Of a stretch of DNA of 64,000 nt, positions 35,257 to 47,571 are shown one piece after another. Position 1 is the first letter of the stretch. Every line of letters begins with the position of its first letter. Below the pieces are notes generated by a model. The model was not told where the DNA came from and ran no database searches. It worked only from the letters and a program-made list of their open reading frames with translations. The stretch spans positions 941,770-1,005,769 of the forward strand of contig CAWUCO010000283.1 of NCBI GenBank assembly GCA_963920705.1, in the 5' to 3' direction. The position numbers and the translations under genes were made by a program. The stretch is from Odiellus spinosus. Taxonomy: Eukaryota > Arthropoda > Arachnida > Opiliones > Phalangiidae.

Positions 35257-38200
35257 CTAAAACCAAAAGGGTTCAACCTCGAAGCCCCATCGCTTGTGAA
35301 AAACTTCCAAGTGACCTTTGGATACGGCTGTGGCGCGTTCAGACCTGTAGCGCCCAACGACTCTAGAAATAACTTTATTTTCTAGGCTCAATACAAGATC
35401 GTGAAAACTGGTTGAAAGATTGTACGAATTTATGTCGTTGTATCTTTCATAAAAGACGACTAAGAGGGTGACAAAAATGAAATTACACAGGCTATGCGAC
35501 ATAATCCGATTTGAGGCCAGGCACCAGGCATCTTTGGGATTATGCCTATGCTTGCGGTAACGTTGGATACGGTCCAGGATGCGTGATAAAACTGACAAAT
35601 AGAGAGGGCATTCCGCGAAACAGTAGTCTACGGAACCTATAGCGGGACAGAATGGGCAGCACGGTGATAAGTCTGGTACCATGTGATAGCGGTTTGGAGA
35701 TGGGAGCGCGTTGTGTAATGCTCGCCATCTAATGTCAAGATTAGCCCGAGAACTTAGGGGGGATAAAATTTTACCTAGCCAAAGGCCTTGTGAAGGTAGA
35801 ACATTTAAGCTTGTAGGTACGTGCGGAAGGATATCGGGAAATCTGTCAGCTATAAGGCACTTGTAAATATCCGATGTAGGAGACAAAACCGTCGAGGGAC
35901 CGTTACAGAGGAAAACTCTCGCGCAACAACCACTCGAGGACGCTTCAGCGGCCACACTCAGACCTCCCCACGGCAAAAAACACGCGTCCTGAGACAGACC
36001 CCGCGAATTAAAAATACCCGGAAATGTATGTATAAGGGCGTTAACTAGCCGCGCGTTTTGCTGGACGAACAAACGAGATGGTGGTCTACCCTGAAAAAAA
36101 GCCCCTTGGGGTAGCAAGTTTAAGTCGGGACCCACAAAGTCCGCAAGATTCCGAAAACCAGCCAAGATTAAGCTGCCTAAGTCAGTGGAGGCTAATAAGA
36201 TGCCCTCGACACTCTTAATAAAGGGAGATCCCTCAATGGTGGTTTCCAAAAAAGCAGTCTTCGTGGAAAACGAGGTCATGATTTGTAAGGGAGCACCGAA
36301 CCATGACTTAAAACAGGCACGATAGAATGGGATATTTAAATTTTGATTTTTTTCTATTTAATACGCTGTTTGAGATTGACGTGAATGGGGGCAAGTAGTA
36401 TTCCAAAAGAACGCGGGTGACCCGGGAAGAGGGGTTGCTAGACGCTGGCTGCGAAATTAGTGAGGATAGGGTTTGTATACGAAACGAATCTATCTTACAT
36501 TTAACGTTTACCAGCCCAAGGCCACCCACTTTTGGCTTAGGAAAGAGACTTTTAGCCGCAGTCCAGTGAGTCCCAGTCCAAAGAAAGGAAACTATGGATG
36601 ACTGCCAGTCATTGACAAGTGACAACGGCGGATTCAGGACCTTCAATCTATGCCAAAGGACCGAAGCCGCGAGTTGATTGACTAAGAGAACACGCCCCGA
36701 GAGCGAGCAAAGATGGCGATAGCGCATCCAACGTCCCAGCACCTGTTTCAAACGCGTTGTGAGGTCGGGCCAGTTTATAGCTTCGTAAGCAGGGTGATTA
36801 CCTAAGTGCGTCCCCAAAAACTTACCCCCATCAATCCTGGACGGTATGGGGAGGCTAATGGGCGGCGGCTCGCGTTTTCACCGTCCACACCAAAGAATGA
36901 AAGACTTGTCAAAGTTAACCTCCGCACCAGAAGCTTTACAATAGGCTTTGAGGCATGTTTCAAATACTTGGAAGTCTGAGGTGTGACGTAGCAAAGCAGT
37001 AAGGTCGTCCGCGAAAGTAGCATCAACCTCCCTTAAGTGTGGACGGCCGATCCGAGGGGCTATAGAACGACGCAAAAGACACAGAAATGGTTCGAGGGAA
37101 AGAGCGAAAAGAAGACCCGAAAGAGGGCAACCCTGTCGAATTCCCTTCCCAAAGGAGACGGCGGAAGACACAGAGTTATTTAATTTAATTCTAAAACAAG
37201 AATTGGTATATATTACTCGCAAAAAATCTAGATAAGACGAAGGGAAACCAAAACGCTGAAGAACAGCGAAAAGATACCCGTGGCTTACATTATCAAATGC
37301 CTTACGAAAGTCAATATTGACCAGAGCAAGGCATTCGCAATTAGAATTGGCTAACGAAATTGTGTCGCGAATAGTAGATATGGTATCATAAATACATCTT
37401 CCAGGCATTGAGTACGTCTGAGAGGGACCGACCAAAAGACCCACGACAGAATTAAGGCGATTAGCCAAAACCCTAGCGTAGATCCTGTAGTCGGAATTAG
37501 TTAACGAAACAGGTCGCCAGTTCTCAACACGCATAAGGTCTCCGCTTTTAGGTAAAAGAGAGATTATTGAGCATGCAAATTTTTGCCAATAGGTACGGTG
37601 TAAAGGTAGGGAATTAAACACATTAACTAAAATAGGTCCTAAAATGTCCCAAAACAACGAATAAAATTCGACAGGGATTCCATCCAACCCGCAGGCCTTC
37701 CCGCTCGATAACCGCTTCAGGGCAGCGGCAGTTTCCGAAAGCGAGAAGCCACCAGAAAGGACCCCAGCGTCCTGACCAAGCGACGGGAGAGAGTCAGTGA
37801 GATGGGCCAAAAAAGGCGAAGGGAAAGTAGGCGGAACGGTACAGGGGGCGTAAAGGTCCTTATAAAAGTTGACCACCACCTCCCTAACCGCATCCGGATC
37901 CGATACCGCAACACCGGTAGGGTCATAAACACCTGGCATAAAATTGGACGGGGTATCTATGCAAGAGAAGAAAGTTTGCCTAGCACGCGCCAACGAGTCG
38001 GCAGAACGCTCAAGAAGAAGCTCTTTAAGTCTACTATGATAATGACACCACGATACCGAGCCAGGGACTGACGAAGCGATAAGGTTATCCAGGTTGACTA
38101 ATTCGGAAGACTCCCGAACCTGGCGTTGATGCCAGTATGACATGCAATAAATTTTTACTTCGGCCAAGAAAATAAAGGAGGCTTATTACGTACAAGGCCG

Positions 38201-39001
38201 GTTAGAAGATCTCTCACCCCCGCCACAAAATGCGCGTCGTCAAGCGTCCTTGTATTAAGGCGCCAAAAAGGAGGCGAACGAGGAATATTAAATTCACCGT
38301 GAAAAGTACAAACGACGGCATCGTGATCCGAAAATCCCGACGGGACGTGTTTAACATTTTTAAGTTTTATACAGGAACGAAAGTAAAACCTATCAAGCCT
38401 GCTCGACGCCAAACGACCATTCCTCCGTGCACGCCACGTAAAATTAGCAGTGTCCGGATTTAGAGTACGGTAAGCGTCTGCAAGATCATAGGATTCAACC
38501 AATGTACGTAACGAGTTGCAAATTGTAGTGCGGTACTCTACACTATTGTTTCTATCAAGAGTCGGGTCTAGGCAGCAAATAAAGTCACCTCCTACGTACA
38601 CATTATCGTTCGGATCAAAAGTTTCTAACATACTACGAAGGTATTTCAAAGTTTCTAAAGCCGTGACGTCACTAGACGACGAGATATAAACGTTAAAGAT
38701 GTGCGTAGGGGTAAGAGAGGAGAAAGCTCCAGGGGCCAGACGCAAATACAAACAGTGACTCTTGAAAGAATCAAAATGAGTCACCTCCGGGAGAAGGTCA
38801 GGGTGGATACCAATAGAAACACAGGAACCCCGGACATTCTCCGAAGGGACGTGATAAAGAATAAGTGGCCATGTGAGAGATGTTCGTCTCCTGAAAGCAA
38901 ACAACAGAAGGTTTGTGACGAGAGACGAAATCTCGAGCCCTTATTGACGTCAAACCAGTTCCCATACCGCGAACATTAAAATTCATAAACGAGAAGTCCA
39001 T
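35257..39001 (-). pseudogene. Tx1/L1-type ORF2: endonuclease, RT, C-terminal zinc motif; multiple breaks
   Basis: It starts at ATG 39001 (MDFSFMNFNVRGMG), 53 bases after the ORF1 stop. Endonuclease marks: NVRG, QETN, VGGDF, NFTWRARR, SRLDRFYF, GFSDHDAV. RT marks: LPKSGDL, ENWRPVSLTNSDY, NIDFRKAFDNV, GIRQGCPLSGLLF, TFADDLTALL. The C-terminus carries WRALHNALPS and CCPFC...C...C spacing, as in the zinc-binding tail of L1/Tx1 RTs. Four breaks: a frameshift in the CCGGGG run near 38825; a frameshift near 38160 between endonuclease and RT; an in-frame TGA at 36878-36880 just after the RT core; and an extra T in a T-run near 36308. Family proteins nick the target and reverse-transcribe there. This copy is dead. 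Confidence 0.85.
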
Positions 39002-39054
39002 AGCAAAAAATTTTGTTAAAAGAAAACAAATAATTTTAAAAAGTCTAATACGGT

Positions 39055-40601
39055 TTACTGTTCTTGAGAAGAAGAACAACCTTCAAGATCTGACAGATCC
39101 GGGAATAGCTGTCGAACTTGATTCGCTAGTCGAACGTAAATAGGTAATTTGCGGTACCGCGCTGATTTATAATCGATACTTGTAAAAGCCGGATCTGTGT
39201 AACTATACACGAGAATCTGTCGAGAAAGAGTGTATTCGGAAGAGGAGTCGAGACTCATACTCGCACAGTGCTCTTTGATGGCTAGGGCGGTGGCGCCTAA
39301 ATTGCACTTTACGAAATCCGCCACTTCTCTCGAAGAAAAGACAGGTTGAAAGGGACCTTTGATGTCGGTCCAAGTATTAGTGGCAGCGTCGGAGTAGTAA
39401 TGGCTATGACGTCGTTTAGTCTTCGGCGCATCATGGGTAGGTGGACCCATTATCTGTTTACGTTTTTGGACATTATCAATGGAAGTCTTGGAACGGGACT
39501 TCCTCTTGCGTCGGACAGTACCGACATTAGGGTCAGCCGTGAAGGAGGCAGCTTCTTCGAGATCGGCATCAGAACCGGATATAAGGTCGCGTTCGACGGA
39601 TGCATCGCGGGAAGCACCAGATGTCGCGGAGAGAAAATCTTCGGTTGGCGAAGAGATCGCATTGGTATTAAGAGTAACATCGTCCCTAGGCTTGGTAATC
39701 ACCACGATAGAGTCAGCAGTAACTGGCTCTGCAACAAGAGTGACCGAAGAGGAGGACGTAGTAACTTCCGTGGCAATACATGTAGACACGGTAGTCGTAA
39801 CGTTAGAAAGTGGAGACGAAACGACCACCGTAGTTTGAGGAACCGTGGAGTTGGTAGTAATGGTAGAAGCGGTTGAAGAGGTAGTGACTTTTGCACGACA
39901 GGCCCGAGCGACGTGGCCTATATTTCCGCACAAAATGCACCGAGTGGGGGTGTTGACACCTATGTTAATAAGTCTATCATTCACAAAAACTGTGAAAAAT
40001 TCGTCCAATTTTTGAAACGCTTCGTCATTTTCGAAGAGCACAGATACTTCTCGCCTCGCGCACCTTATGTGCTTGAACTCGGGCAAGGTCACTGCTGCAG
40101 GTACGCTACGGATCTTGCCTTGTACTTTTCCGTATTTAGAAAGCATGCTAACGATAAACTCGTCATCAACATCAGGTGTAACGTTAGAGAGGGTAACTTT
40201 TTTAGGAGCAATTCCTAAAGGTTAACACTCTAACCAAACGCCTTGAAAATCCAAACCGTCGGCACACAATTGTCTAGCCCACGAAGAGTTGGAAAAATAT
40301 ACGAAAATATGGCCGTTAGACCGGAAAATGTCCGTAATATTTTTCGCAGGAACAATTTTTCCCAGTTCCACAAGAAAATCTTGGACCGAGGCGCGGAGGT
40401 TAGACCTGATAGATATACCCCTTTCATCGGGGTTCTGGGCGGTGGAAGATCGACGAAAACTGAAAGTAGACGGAGAAACTTCCGTGTGAGAGTCGCGAGA
40501 AGTATTAGGCTCAGTTGCCAAAGGCGCTGCTTCTTCCACTACGGAAGCCCAAGAACGAGTAGGTACCGCCGTACTTGAGGGCGTAGATGGAGCGGTGGTA
40601 A
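39055..40601 (-). pseudogene. Tx1/L1-type ORF1, C-terminal part, with zinc knuckle and internal stop
   Basis: This is the continuation of the frame that begins at 49378. The part next to the insertion is Ser/Thr/Pro-rich, then an RRM-like region (DIFRSNGHIFVYFSNSSWA), a long linker, and the knuckle CILCGNIGHVARAC (CX2CX4HX4C) near 39935-39980, followed by a Thr/Ser/Val-rich stretch and basic patches (RRKRKSRSK). A TAA at 40222-40224 (after GVWLEC) interrupts it. Because the frame continues at once with PLGIAPKKVTL, this is a point nonsense change. Such proteins bind element RNA. Large plus-strand frames over it are shadows. Confidence 0.8.
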
Positions 40602-40706
40602 TTCTTAGAACCCGGTAGGGTTCTATGTATTGGGCCCATCATCATCTGTAATGCTATTTTGATTTCCTAAAAAATTCAGTCTCTAGCCAATCAAAACGCT
40701 CCATTC

Positions 40707-41446
40707 TCCCATAGAATAACATTAAAATCGACACTTTCGAGGACAAGTCCAGTGATTGACAGAACTAAAAGAGGAATTATTTGTTACAGATATAATCACT
40801 TTTAAATGGTAGAGCAAGGTTCGAATGTTGAACTTTTCAAGTTTCATTTAAAAATATTAAGTCTAAGTATTTTAAAATTAATTCTAAAGTTGACCCTTTT
40901 TTTGGTACTTAGCTGGTTTCGCGCATGGCCAAATCGTAATGTTATTCTATGGGATTTGGTTTTTTGAAAGTGGCTTATATTTCAGATTTATTTTCTAATA
41001 CTTCCGGATATTTTTCAGACTTGGATTTTCCGTGTGGTATGAATTAAGATTCGAGCTTTATTTTAAGACTAATTTCATAATTTTACACCAATTAGATGGC
41101 CCACAATCTATTTATGAAAACGGAGGGAACAACAAGGCGGAGAAATAGATTCGCCAAAAACCTAAGCCTAATTTGACAAATTAGGCTTAGGTTTTATATG
41201 GCTTTTTAAAATCACGAGCACGAGCGCGCGCGCTTGATTTGGAGGCTATGGGTATTGAACTCTAATGACTTAATTTCTCCTTCTTCATATTTTTGCCGTT
41301 TATAGACTGTGACCAAACTAATCGGTATAAAATTATGAAATTAGTCTTAAAATAAAGCCTGTAAAATATTTGGAAGCATTAGAAAATAAATCTGAAAGGT
41401 AAGTCTCTTGCAAAAAATCTAAATCCCATAGAATAACATTAATTTT
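40707..41446. repeat. Nested inverted repeats near the left end of unit B
   Basis: Same arrangement as in copy A: CCCATAGAATAACATTA direct, inverted and direct, plus the AACCTAAGCCTAATTTG hairpin at about 41161-41198. Confidence 0.65.
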
Positions 41447-41518
41447 CAATTTCTCCGCCTTAAAAGTACTCTCCTTTTTAAAAATGAGTGAAATTCCGAA
41501 CGAGTTGCCATTCCGAAC

Positions 41519-41912
41519 GGCAATAAGGAAGGTATTAACATCAAAAATAATGAAAAAATTAATTGGAATTTGGTTTAAAGGGCAATGGGGAAAATATAAA
41601 GATTTCGCTGCGGCTGTCGGAGGTATTAACATCAAAATTGCTGAAATAATTAATTTAAATTTGGTTTAAAGGGCAATGGGGAAAATATAAAGATTTCATT
41701 GCGGCTGTCGGAGGTATTAACATCAAAATTGCTGAAATAATTAATTTAAATTTGGTTTAAAGGGCAATGGGGAAAATATAAAGATTTCACTGCGGCTGTC
41801 GGAGGTATTAACATCAAAATTGATGAAAAATTTAATTTAAATTTGGTTTAAAGGGCAATGGGGAAAATATAATGATTTCGCTGCGGCTGTCGGAGGTATT
41901 AACATCACAAAC
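41519..41912. repeat. 91-bp minisatellite left of LINE, unit B
   Basis: Four 91-bp units with TTTAAAGGGCAATGGGG. No unit has been gained or lost relative to copy A. Confidence 0.85.
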
Positions 41913-42070
41913 AACCGTCGTCGTGATCGGTCGCATCTTTTTAGCTCCGTGTAGTGAACCAGATTGAATGAATTTTACAAAGTTTTTCCCCCGATCCTAA
42001 AGTTTGTGAAAATTTATATCAGCAGCGACGGAGGAATTTCAAGTTTCAAGCTGAATTGTAATTCTAAAGG

Positions 42071-42853
42071 ATGACGTCCCCAAACCTGAAGGATCTCCTC
42101 GAGCAATTCAAGTCAATGAGGGGTGAGATTAAAACTGATGTTAACTCCATAAAGTCTGACCTCAAAACGGACATATCCGCTGTCAGTGCGAAATTAGAAA
42201 AAGTCAGTAACTCGGTAAAAGATATTAACTCAAAATTGGACCAGCTATCCAAAAAAGTAACTGAACATGAAGCCCGTCTTATTAACCTTGAAAATGACAT
42301 TGGACATATTGACTCAATAAAATTTGACCTTGACAAACTTTCGGATGAATGCAATGTTAGATTTATTCAGAAGGACAAAGAAATCTCAACTCTTAAGGCA
42401 AGACTCAACACCCTGGAAATTGACAGTAGGAAACAAAATATTACTATTGCTGGTATGCCTGAAAAACCAGGTGAGGATATCGCCCAACTAGTCAAAATAA
42501 TTGAGAAGATGCTTGGAGATAAGTTGGGAATTACGATTCAATTATCAACGCGGCAAATCAGAAGACGTGGTGAATTAACCCAAAACAGATCAACTCCACG
42601 TATTATATTACTTAAGCTAGATGACCCCGCGATTAAAACCAACATCCTCACTAATTCTTATAAACTCAAGGGTACCGGTCTTTATATCTCACATGACTTT
42701 ACCCCCTGTCAGGATTATGCTAGATATCGACTTCGCCAATTTATTAAAACAAATATTGATTTTAAACCAAAATTTATCTCGCAATTTAAAATTGAAATGA
42801 AAGGAGAAACGTATTATTTTAACGAAGCCAAAGACTGTATTGATAAGAAATGA
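42071..42853 (+). CDS. LINE ORF1 protein (coiled-coil RNA-binding type), copy B
   Basis: 260 residues, identical to the product of 14547-15329: N-terminal coiled coil to about residue 125, an RRM-like domain opening at SRKQNITIAGMPE, and a basic C-terminal domain. The frame is intact. Confidence 0.85.
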   Translation: MTSPNLKDLLEQFKSMRGEIKTDVNSIKSDLKTDISAVSAKLEKVSNSVKDINSKLDQLSKKVTEHEARLINLENDIGHIDSIKFDLDKLSDECNVRFIQKDKEISTLKARLNTLEIDSRKQNITIAGMPEKPGEDIAQLVKIIEKMLGDKLGITIQLSTRQIRRRGELTQNRSTPRIILLKLDDPAIKTNILTNSYKLKGTGLYISHDFTPCQDYARYRLRQFIKTNIDFKPKFISQFKIEMKGETYYFNEAKDCIDKK

Positions 42854-42899
42854 CTTTTTTTTCTCTGTTATCTCCTAGTTTTTTGGACGAATAAACTTA

Positions 42900-45612
42900 A
42901 TGCGAAAAATTCTATACGCTAACATTAGGAGTGCTAATTGTAATCTATCAAATCTTTGCGCTTCAACAGATTTTGATAAAGAAAACATTGATATTCTCGC
43001 TCTGACTGAAACATGGTTTAAAAATGACCTTCACTATCACATCCCAAATTACAATTTTTTCGGCATCGGTAACCGTTTTGGCGGCGGTGTCGGTTTCTAC
43101 ATTAAAAAAACAATAAAAATAACTACACTTAACAACCTCTGTATTTTTAACGATAATATTGAAAGTTACGCCCTCAGGTGTGAAGAAACTGGAGATTCGT
43201 TCGCGGTTATCTACAGGCCACACAGTGCAAATATTGGAATTTTCCTCGACGAGTGTGAAATGATTCTTAAAGGGCTTGGTCCCCCCACAGTGCGAAAGAT
43301 TGTTTCTGGCGATTTTAACTTAGACTTTTTAATTCCTTCGCCATGCGTAAAAGATCTACTTGACCTATTTAGTAGCTACGATATGATTCAAGGTATTTTT
43401 ACCCCTACAAGGGTCACGACTACTTCTTCAACCTGTATAGACAATATTTTCTTTAATAAGACTCTTATCTCGATAGAAACCCTGAACTTAAACGACACAA
43501 CCGACCATTTCCCTATTTCTCTTAAATATGACAGCCCCACACAAATTATACCGCCAATCACAATTCGAAACTTCTCCAAAAATAATCTTCTAAAATTCAG
43601 TAACAACTTAAGAGGAATAGATTGGCGCGAACTTTATCAACAAAATGATATTAATATGGCATATGAAATCTTTGAAAAAAATATTCAATCTAATTATAAC
43701 GCCTGCTTTAATTTTATAACGGTGACCCCCTCCTCTGACTCGTGGATTACAAATGAAATCAGAAACCTTCTTAAAGAAAAGTACAAACTCCAAAAAAAGG
43801 CGAAACGCTTTCCCTCCATTTGTAATAAATCTATGTATATTAGGAGCAGGAATAGATGTAATAATCTTATACGTAACTCCCGAAATTCTTATTTTTATCA
43901 AAAGTTACTTGAAGTAAAATCCAATAAGGGAAAATGGAACATTCTCAACTCCCTTTTAGACCGAAACAACAGGAAAAAACCTGTTGACCCTCCAATCGCC
44001 CCAGACACCTTCAACCTGCATTTCACTGCGGACGAATCACAGCCAGTTCCAGTCCTAAGTAATATCCCGCCAGTCGAGCGAAATTCGCAAACGATGGCCT
44101 TAAACGCAGTCACGGAAACCGAACTGTTAAACATTGCTAATTCCATCTGCCCCTGGTATGGATACTCTCCACCCCAAACCCATGAAATTTGCTCTTATCA
44201 ATTTAATTGCTCCTTTGATGTTCCTGATCAATTTATCCTTTTCATACGGTAAATATCCTGAAAAACTGAAAAATACTATTATTATCCCAATTCATAAGAA
44301 AGGGGACATCAAATCGCCGGGAAATTACAGACCAATCTCGATCCTTTCATTCATCGCTAAGATTTTTGACAAGGCTTATCTCAATAGATTACAATCCTTC
44401 TCCGATAAATGTAATCTTCTTACCACTTATCAGTTCGGTTTCCGTGCCGGGAGGAACACGATTGATGCAGTAACAAATACGTATAAAATTATCCTAGACA
44501 CCTTAGATAAAGGAAATATATGCATCGGAACTTTCCTTGACCTTCGCAAAGCGTTTGACAGTGTCCCCCACTCGAGTCTAATTGAAAAATTAAACCGTCT
44601 TGGTATTCGAGGAAAAGCTGGGGACTGGCTGCAAAGTTATTTAGAAACTAGGTCGTGCCATACAAAGATTAAGGATCGTATATCCTCAAGTAGTTATTTA
44701 AAATCTGGCGTTCCGCAGGGGTCAGTTATTTCTCCATTATTATTTAATCTATATATAAATGACCTAAGTCACCTACTTCCCCTGGGCTCGCTATTTCTGT
44801 ATGCTGACGATGCACTACTTCTCTACTCCGGATTGAGTTTACGAGACTTGTATCTCAAGACTAATGAGTTTCTATCTAAAATTTTCGCTTGGCTTAATTC
44901 GAACGGCCTCGCACTCAACCTTTCTAAGACAGAATATATCTTATTTGCCAATCAAGGTAAAGATGTGGAAAGTCATAATGACAAAATAAAAATAAATAAG
45001 GTAGAAATTAATCGCGTCTACAAATACAAATATCTCGGCATATGGCTCGATTCCATTCTATCTTGGAATGTTCACATTGATTCTCTATGTAAAAATCTAT
45101 CTAGGGTCTGTGGCATGGTTTACAGATGCAAAAACCTTGTCCCTCGAAAAATACTACGCGAAATTTATTTCTCCCTATTTTACTCAGCCATTACATATGG
45201 TATAAGCGTATGGGGCAACACCTCAAACTATAATATCTTAAGACTGATTACTTTACAAAAGAGAATAGTGCGCACAATCTATAATGTCGGCTATAGAGCG
45301 CATACTCAGGAACTCTTTGAAAAATGGAATTTGTTGAACGTCGACCAAGTGTATAGATTTATGACTCTTACATATATCTATTTGAATTTAACAAAAAGTT
45401 CCGCACTATTCAAGAGGGCAATCAAAACACGAAACACGCGTTCAACTAATATTATAGCTCTTGAAAAATGTAACACCACGAAAAAATTTACGTCCATATT
45501 CTATGCTGGCTGCAAACTCTACAATCTATTACCGGTAGGTATTAGTAGTATTCGCCCGTTCCACAAATTTAAATCTCAAGTTAGAAAGCTAATCAGAACT
45601 AATTTTGTATAG
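42900..45612 (+). pseudogene. LINE ORF2 (APE endonuclease + reverse transcriptase), frameshifted, copy B
   Basis: Same two frames as copy A: endonuclease 42900 to about 44144, RT about 44146-45612, with the same one-base offset before SAPGMD. One amino-acid difference was noticed: I instead of T in the GD(T/I)KSPG motif before the NYRPIS box. Catalytic words (SGDFNLD, TDHFPI, FLDLRKAFDSV, YADDALLL) are intact. Confidence 0.85.
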
Positions 45613-45834
45613 TATTGTTTAGCGCAGATTCTACTTTTGATGGTAGATCCTTTTTTCTTTTTTTTTTGTTTATTTATTTTGTTTTAATTTTTACACTGGT
45701 TTGTTATTAATGTTAATTTGTTAAATTTATATCAAAGGCGGGGCTTACAAATCGCCAGTTGATTTAGCCCCGCTGAGAAAATTATTTGTATATTCTAATA
45801 ATAATAAAAATTGAATTGAATTGAATTGAATTGA

Positions 45835-47509
45835 AAATTGATGAAAAAATTAATTTTAATTGGGTTTAAAGGGCAATGGGGAAAATGTAGAGATCTGACT
45901 GAATCAAGTGAGGCTGCCCCAGCTATTAACATAAAAAATTATGAAAAAATTAATTTTAATTGGGTTTAAAGGGCAATGGTAAAAATGTAGAAATTTGACT
46001 AAATCAAGTGCGGCTGCCCCAGCCATTAACATCAAAAATTATGAAAAAATTAATTTTAATTGGGTTTAAAGGGCAATGGTAAAAATGTAGAAATTTGACT
46101 AAATCAAGTGCGGCTGCCGCAGCTATTAACATCAAAAATTATGAAAAAATTTAGTTTAATTAGGTTTAAAGGGCAATGGTAAAAATGTAGAAATTTGACT
46201 AAATCAAGTACGGCTGCCCCAGCTATTAACATCAAAAAAATGTAAAAATTAATTTTAATTGGGATTAAAGGGCAATGGTAAAAATGTAGAGATTTGACTG
46301 AATCAAGTGCGGCTGCCCCAGCTATTAACATCAAAAATAAGGAAAAAATTAATTTTAATTGGGATTAAAGGGCAATGGTAAAAATGTAGAGATTTGACTG
46401 AATCAAGTGCGGCTGCCCCAGCTATTAACATCAAAAATTATGAAAAAATTAATTTTAATTGGGTTTAAAGGGCAATGGTACAAATGTAGATATCTGACTG
46501 AATCAAGTGCGGCTGCCCCAGCTATTATCATCAAAAATAATGTAAAAATTAATTTTAATTGGGATTAAAGGGCACTGGTAAAAATGTAGAGGTTTGACTG
46601 AATCAAGTGAGGCTGCCCCAGCTATTAACATCAAAAATAATGAAAAAATAAATTTTAATTGGGATTAAAGGGCACTGGTAAAAATGTAGAAATTTGACTG
46701 AATCAAGTGAGGCTGCCCCAGCTATTAACATCAAAAATTGTGAAATAATTAATTTTAATTGGGTTTAAAGGGCAATGGTAAAAATGTAGAGATCTGACTG
46801 AATCAAGTGCGGCTGCCCCAGCTATTAACATCAAAAATAATGAAAAAATAAATTTTAATTGGGATTAAAGGGCACTGGTAAAAATGTAGAAATTTGACTG
46901 AATCAAGTGAGGCTGCCCCAGCTATTAACATCAAAAATTGTGAAATAATTAATTTTAATTGGGTTTAAAGGGCAATGGTAAAAATGTAGAGATCTGACTG
47001 AATCAAGTGCGGCTGCCCCAGCTGTTAACATCAAAAATAATGAAAAAATTAATTTTAATTGGGATTAAGAGGCACTGGTAAAAATGTAGAGATTTGACTG
47101 AATCAAGTGCGTCTGCCCCAACTATTAACATCAAAAATAATGTAAAAATTTTTTTTAATTGGAATTAAAGGGCAATGGTAAAAATGTAGAGATTTGACTG
47201 AATAAAGTGCGGCTCCCCCAGCTATTAACATCAAAAATAATGTAAAAATTAATTTTAATTGGGATTAAAGGGCAATGGTAAAAATGTAGAGATCTGACTG
47301 AATCAAGTGAGGCTGCCCCAGCTATTAACATCAAAAATAATGTAAAAATTTTTTTAATTGGGATTAAAGGGCAATGGTAAAAATGTAGAGATTTGACTGA
47401 ATCAAGTGCGGCTGCCGCAGCTATTAACATCAAAAATTATGAAAAAATTAATTTTAATTGGGTTTAAAGGGCAATGGTAAAAATGTAGAGATTTGACTGA
47501 ATCACTTTT
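45835..47509. repeat. 100-bp minisatellite right of LINE, unit B
   Basis: About 17 units of 100 bp, the same number and order of variants as copy A, apart from one G/T change near 46492. Equal copy number in such an array points to a very recent common origin of the two units. Confidence 0.9.
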
Positions 47510-47571
47510 TAAAGGGCTAGTCTTTTAATATAGAAGTTAACACTTTCGTGTTAGACTGAAGTGACAGATAT

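Larger units (their letters stand above)
41913..45834 (+). mobile_element. Non-LTR retrotransposon, CR1/L2-group-like, copy B
   Basis: Same UTRs, ORF1, frameshifted ORF2, 3' stem-loop (45738-45773) and TTGAA tail as copy A. It was carried here inside the 8,386-bp unit and did not retrotranspose separately, because the flanking satellite sequence is identical too. Confidence 0.85.

Noticed and set aside
39346-39876. 176- and 119-codon plus-strand frames
   Set aside because: Shadows of the minus-strand Tx1-type ORF1; no domain features of their own.
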